The notes under the pieces: model-generated
The model's database searches: none
Seen by the model: the letters and a program-made list of their open reading frames with translations, nothing else
Told to the model about the DNA's origin: nothing
Part shown: one piece after another, positions 63,095 to 64,000 of the stretch
How the letters are laid out: the number at the start of each line of letters is the position of its first letter
How positions within the stretch are numbered: the stretch's first letter is position 1
Translations under genes and position numbers: made by a program
Origin: Ulvibacterium sp.
GTDB lineage: Bacteria; Bacteroidota; Bacteroidia; Flavobacteriales; Flavobacteriaceae
Direction: 5' to 3'
DNA: 64,000 bases
NCBI RefSeq assembly: GCF_028285715.1
Contig: NZ_JANQOO010000020.1
Span: forward strand, 62,001-126,000

Positions 63095-64000
63095 ATGCAA
63101 AGTTTTTTGGAAGAAATCATTCACAAGACATGGCAGAAGTATGATTCCCTCGAGGGTTTGGTTTTTATTCTCCCCAGTATTCGGGCCGGGACTTTTCTAA
63201 AGCACACAATAGCAAAAACAAGTGAAAAACCTATCTTCCTTCCGGAAATCTATAGTATTGAGGGGTTTATTGAAAAAGTTTCCGGGCTCAATTTGGTCAA
63301 GCCCGTACAACAACTCTTTGAACTTTACGGTGCTTACCAAAAAACCTCGTACCCCAATAAAGATGATTTTCTTACCTTTTCAAAGTGGGGGAGGACTTTG
63401 CTCCAAGATATTAACGAAATTGACCGCTATGTAATTGATGCCAAAGAACTTTTTTCCAGCTTATCCAGCATTCAGCAATTAAACCATTGGTCATTGGATA
63501 CGGGAAAAACCCAAATCATGAAGGAGCATCTGAAATTTTGGGATGGGCTACATGAGCTTTACAACCTATTCAACTCAGCTCTATTGGAAAAAGGATTGGG
63601 TCACCAAGGTCTACTATACAGGACGGCCTATTTATGTTTGGATGAATATATTGACGCTATTGGAAGCCAAACTCACATTTTTATAGGTTTTAATGCTTTA
63701 AATACCGCTGAAAGCCAAATCATCCAAAAAATTCTTTCAGCAACAAAATCCGAAATTTATTGGGATTTGGACAGCTATTTTCTAGAAGATTCCATGCATG
63801 ACGCCAGTCATTTCATTAGGTATCATCTTCGTAAATGGCCGTATTTTCAAAAGAATTCTCCAAAAGGCATTGGTTCCAATTACAATTCCAAAAAGAAAAT
63901 TCAAATTATCGGGGCTCCCAAAAATGTGGCACAGGCCAAATACGTAGGACGCATTTTACGGGAATTGCATGAAACCGATTTAAAAGGATTAAAGAATACA
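63095..64000 (+). CDS. AddB-like PD-(D/E)XK nuclease family protein, N-terminal part
   Basis: The frame from ATG 63095 (MQSFLEEIIHKTWQKYDSLE) runs off the window end after about 302 codons. It reads GLVFILPSIRAGTFLKHTIA, FLPEIYSIEGFIEKVSGL, LTFSKWGRTLLQDINEIDRY, IFIGFNALNTAESQIIQKIL. This matches the helicase-like N-terminal part of AddB/RecC-type proteins in Bacteroidota. It probably forms an AddAB-like complex with the protein encoded at 57266-60358. The C-terminal nuclease domain would lie beyond the window. The gene starts only 15 bases after the ompA terminator stem, so it relies on read-through or a promoter inside that region. Confidence 0.8.
   Translation, partial: MQSFLEEIIHKTWQKYDSLEGLVFILPSIRAGTFLKHTIAKTSEKPIFLPEIYSIEGFIEKVSGLNLVKPVQQLFELYGAYQKTSYPNKDDFLTFSKWGRTLLQDINEIDRYVIDAKELFSSLSSIQQLNHWSLDTGKTQIMKEHLKFWDGLHELYNLFNSALLEKGLGHQGLLYRTAYLCLDEYIDAIGSQTHIFIGFNALNTAESQIIQKILSATKSEIYWDLDSYFLEDSMHDASHFIRYHLRKWPYFQKNSPKGIGSNYNSKKKIQIIGAPKNVAQAKYVGRILRELHETDLKGLKNT

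Overview
The window looks like chromosome of a marine-type member of the Flavobacteriaceae (Bacteroidota). This is inferred from four things. Genes are mostly spaced without Shine-Dalgarno sequences. Many starts are preceded by the Bacteroidota -7 box TAnnTTTG (one, at ompA, has a full TTTG-N19-TACATTTG promoter). The gene content is typical of the family: a Bat aerotolerance operon, an IPExxxVDY protein, a long PurF, an OmpA with TSP3 repeats and an AddAB-like nuclease. Lipoprotein and membrane proteins of flavobacterial style are also present. I cannot name the genus. No rRNA, tRNA, insertion sequence, prophage or CRISPR array was found.

Layout. 1-8.3 kb: end of an AraC regulator, a duplicated-domain lipoprotein, gpsA, a membrane LytTR regulator, a PDZ-hydrolase, then glpK-glpD for glycerol use and a broken ABM-monooxygenase gene. 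8.4-16.4 kb: CvpA, CAP lipoprotein, 3-hydroxyanthranilate dioxygenase, DUF1304, ALDH7-type dehydrogenase, a 1.1 kb gene-poor stretch with stem-loops and two tiny ORFs, a helix-hairpin-helix protein, acyl-ACP desaturase, and a phosphatase coupled to a 29-residue membrane peptide. 16.4-21.4 kb: fructokinase, an ECF sigma factor with a membrane partner, an AlbA_2 protein, SDR and aldo/keto reductase. 21.5-30.8 kb: the moxR-DUF58-batABCDE operon, all on one strand with several stop-start overlaps. 31-38.6 kb: three SulP anion transporters with a universal stress protein and pheS among them. 38.6-46.6 kb: CYTH and YCII proteins, ROK kinase, dinB, a TetR/SDR pair with a shared operator, an AraC-CMD-cupredoxin group and a LOV-like PAS protein. 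46.7-51.1 kb: acpP-fabF-rnc-IPExxxVDY-pyk on the minus strand, with an intrinsic terminator between acpP and fabF. 51.2-55.5 kb: purN, viroplasmin-type RNase H, a PfkB kinase and a long purF. 55.5-56.5 kb: five tandem copies of a ~70-nt small RNA gene. 56.5-64 kb: sod, AddA-like nuclease-helicase, kbl, ompA and the start of the AddB-like partner.

The most unusual structure is the five-copy small-RNA array between purF and sod. Each copy has a TAnnTTnG box exactly five bases before an almost invariant 39-base core, then its own intrinsic terminator. The terminator stems differ between copies by pair-preserving changes. The copies lie about 190-209 bases apart, and the middle units were clearly produced by tandem duplication. 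I do not recognise the RNA family. Other points worth following are the 29-residue peptide coupled to a phosphatase, the TetR operator pair, the acpP terminator, a repeated U/G-rich tract before terminators, and the ABM pseudogene, which carries both a frameshift and an in-frame stop.
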